Shown here: piece by piece, positions 43,181 to 43,650 of the stretch
Layout of the letters: every line of letters begins with the position of its first letter
How positions within the stretch are numbered: the stretch's first letter is position 1
Assembly (NCBI GenBank): GCA_003223325.1
Contig: QHYS01000124.1
Location: 1,803 to 45,452, forward strand
Direction: 5' to 3'
DNA from: Acidobacteriota bacterium
GTDB lineage: Bacteria > Acidobacteriota > Terriglobia > Acidiferrales > UBA7541
DNA: 43,650 nucleotides
Notes under the pieces: model-generated
Told to the model about the DNA's origin: nothing
Databases searched by the model: none
What the model saw: the letters and a program-made list of their open reading frames with translations, nothing else
Translations under genes and position numbers: made by a program

Positions 43181-43440
43181 CAGTTTCGATAATTCAACGC
43201 TACCCTTTTAAAATTTGATCTAGGCGTTATCGTCTACCCAAGTTTGGTCTGTCCCTTCTCAGGGCGGTTCCGTTTTTCCTTGACATTCGTTTATATCAGG
43301 GATATTACCCGCCTCAAATCATAGTTTCTTGCCTGATAGGGATGTGGCGGTACTCGGGAATCTTAGTTTAAGGCAATCTGTAAGTCACCGACCTGTGGGG
43401 AGGTCGTCTTATGCCAGCCAACGCTTTTCAGACAAGGAGT
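43181..43440 (+). repeat. Leader direct repeat, copy B
   Basis: The second copy of the leader begins six bases after the stop of the YVTN gene and runs through promoter B into the first codons of the TonB-receptor gene. Its likeness to copy A is patchy, with conserved blocks at both ends and at the promoter. The conserved blocks keep nearly the same spacing as in copy A (about 92 versus 90 bases from -10 to GTGGGGAGG). Confidence 0.75.
43280..43308 (+). promoter_or_regulatory. Sigma70-type promoter B
   Basis: TTGACA at 43280-43285 and TATTAC at 43303-43308 with 17 bases between them repeat promoter A exactly in hexamers and spacing. It should drive the TonB-receptor gene, whose ATG is about 100 bases downstream, giving a leader of some 95 bases. 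Confidence 0.78.
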
Positions 43441-43650
43441 GGCGCTGTTCTCAGCGCGTTTCTGATTTTGGCCGTGGCTTTTCTGATGCTCTGGCAAACG
43501 CGGAGCTATGCGCAAGTCGTGGGCACGACGTTATCCGGCACGGTCACAGACGCGTCGGGCGCGGCCGTGCCGAATGCTCAGGTGTCGATCAAGAATACGG
43601 CCACGGCCGTAACACGCGGGGTTACGGCCGATTCGGTTGGATTTTACACG
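43411..43650 (+). CDS. TonB-dependent receptor, Oar-like, N-terminus only
   Basis: Eighty residues reach the window edge. After a signal peptide (AVLSAFLILAVAFLMLWQTR) comes TLSGTVTDASGAAVPNAQVS and TADSVGFYT, the start of a carboxypeptidase-regulatory-like domain. In acidobacterial genomes this combination opens TonB-dependent outer-membrane receptors of the Oar/CarboxypepD_reg type of about 1,100 residues. The plug and barrel lie outside the window, so the receptor call is an inference from the N-terminus. GGGGAGG seven bases before the ATG sets the start. It would be an outer-membrane importer for a large ligand such as a glycan or peptide. Confidence 0.75.
   Translation, partial: MPANAFQTRSGAVLSAFLILAVAFLMLWQTRSYAQVVGTTLSGTVTDASGAAVPNAQVSIKNTATAVTRGVTADSVGFYT

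Noticed and set aside
1-43650. CRISPR array, prophage, transposase or integrase
   Set aside because: No regular short repeats with spacers, no phage structural genes and no transposase motifs were seen in any frame.

Overview
The window looks like a piece of a soil Acidobacteriota chromosome (Bryobacterales/Terriglobales type). This is inferred from gene content, not from a marker gene. The signs are several PilZ proteins, a remnant that reads like the tail of the acidobacterial TIGR03435 family, an Oar-like TonB receptor beginning with a carboxypeptidase-regulatory domain, and many secreted quinoproteins, c-type cytochromes and beta-propellers. No rRNA, tRNA, CRISPR array or insertion sequence was seen. 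Most genes lie on the minus strand in short operons, often with a clear GGAGG ribosome binding site, which allowed many starts to be refined.

Layout. 0.4-4 kb: a tandem PilZ protein, an NAD(P)-binding oxidoreductase, a TIGR03435-like remnant, a small secreted cupin and two tiny putative zinc-binding proteins. 4.2-7.5 kb (minus): an envelope polysaccharide operon of YaiO-like outer-membrane barrel, processive-type GT2 and NAD-dependent sugar epimerase. 7.7-11.5 kb (minus): a heme-free PQQ dehydrogenase followed by a cytochrome c/YVTN propeller fusion, plausibly an enzyme and its electron acceptor. 11.9-14.1 kb: a PilZ-TM-SPOR protein and a GT4 glycosyltransferase. 14.2-17.5 kb (minus): a carboxypeptidase-regulatory/cytochrome c/propeller protein with a clear terminator, and a Kelch protein. 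17.7-20 kb (plus): a stand-alone jelly-roll protein and a cytochrome c/copper type II monooxygenase-like protein. 20-23.6 kb (minus): epoxide hydrolase, a second cytochrome c/copper monooxygenase and a dienelactone-hydrolase-like protein. 23.9-25.2 kb: two paralogous secreted cupins, one frameshifted in a G6 run. 25.4-26 kb: a single-domain PilZ protein and a small ORF. 26.2-29.5 kb: a BamA/Omp85-like protein and a membrane protein. 29.6-34 kb (minus): CHRD protein, cytochrome c-PQQ dehydrogenase and amidase. 34-43.2 kb: an array of four paralogous YVTN propellers and two NHL propellers, mixed with a Tat-targeted PEP-mutase/isocitrate-lyase-like protein with altered active-site motifs and a short AtuA/DUF1446-like protein. 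The window ends in the 5' part of a TonB-dependent receptor.

How it fits together. About eleven propeller proteins and five single-heme cytochrome c domains fall within 36 kb, and nearly all carry export signals. This suggests a periplasmic or surface oxidation and binding centre: quinoproteins and copper monooxygenases oxidise a substrate, hydrolases process the products, cytochromes take the electrons, and the propeller array sits beside a TonB receptor that could import something. The most unusual structure is an imperfect direct repeat of about 240 bp carrying a sigma70-type promoter (TTGACA-17-TATTAC). It occurs once before the plus-strand YVTN gene and again before the TonB receptor, so the YVTN gene is bracketed by two copies of the receptor leader.
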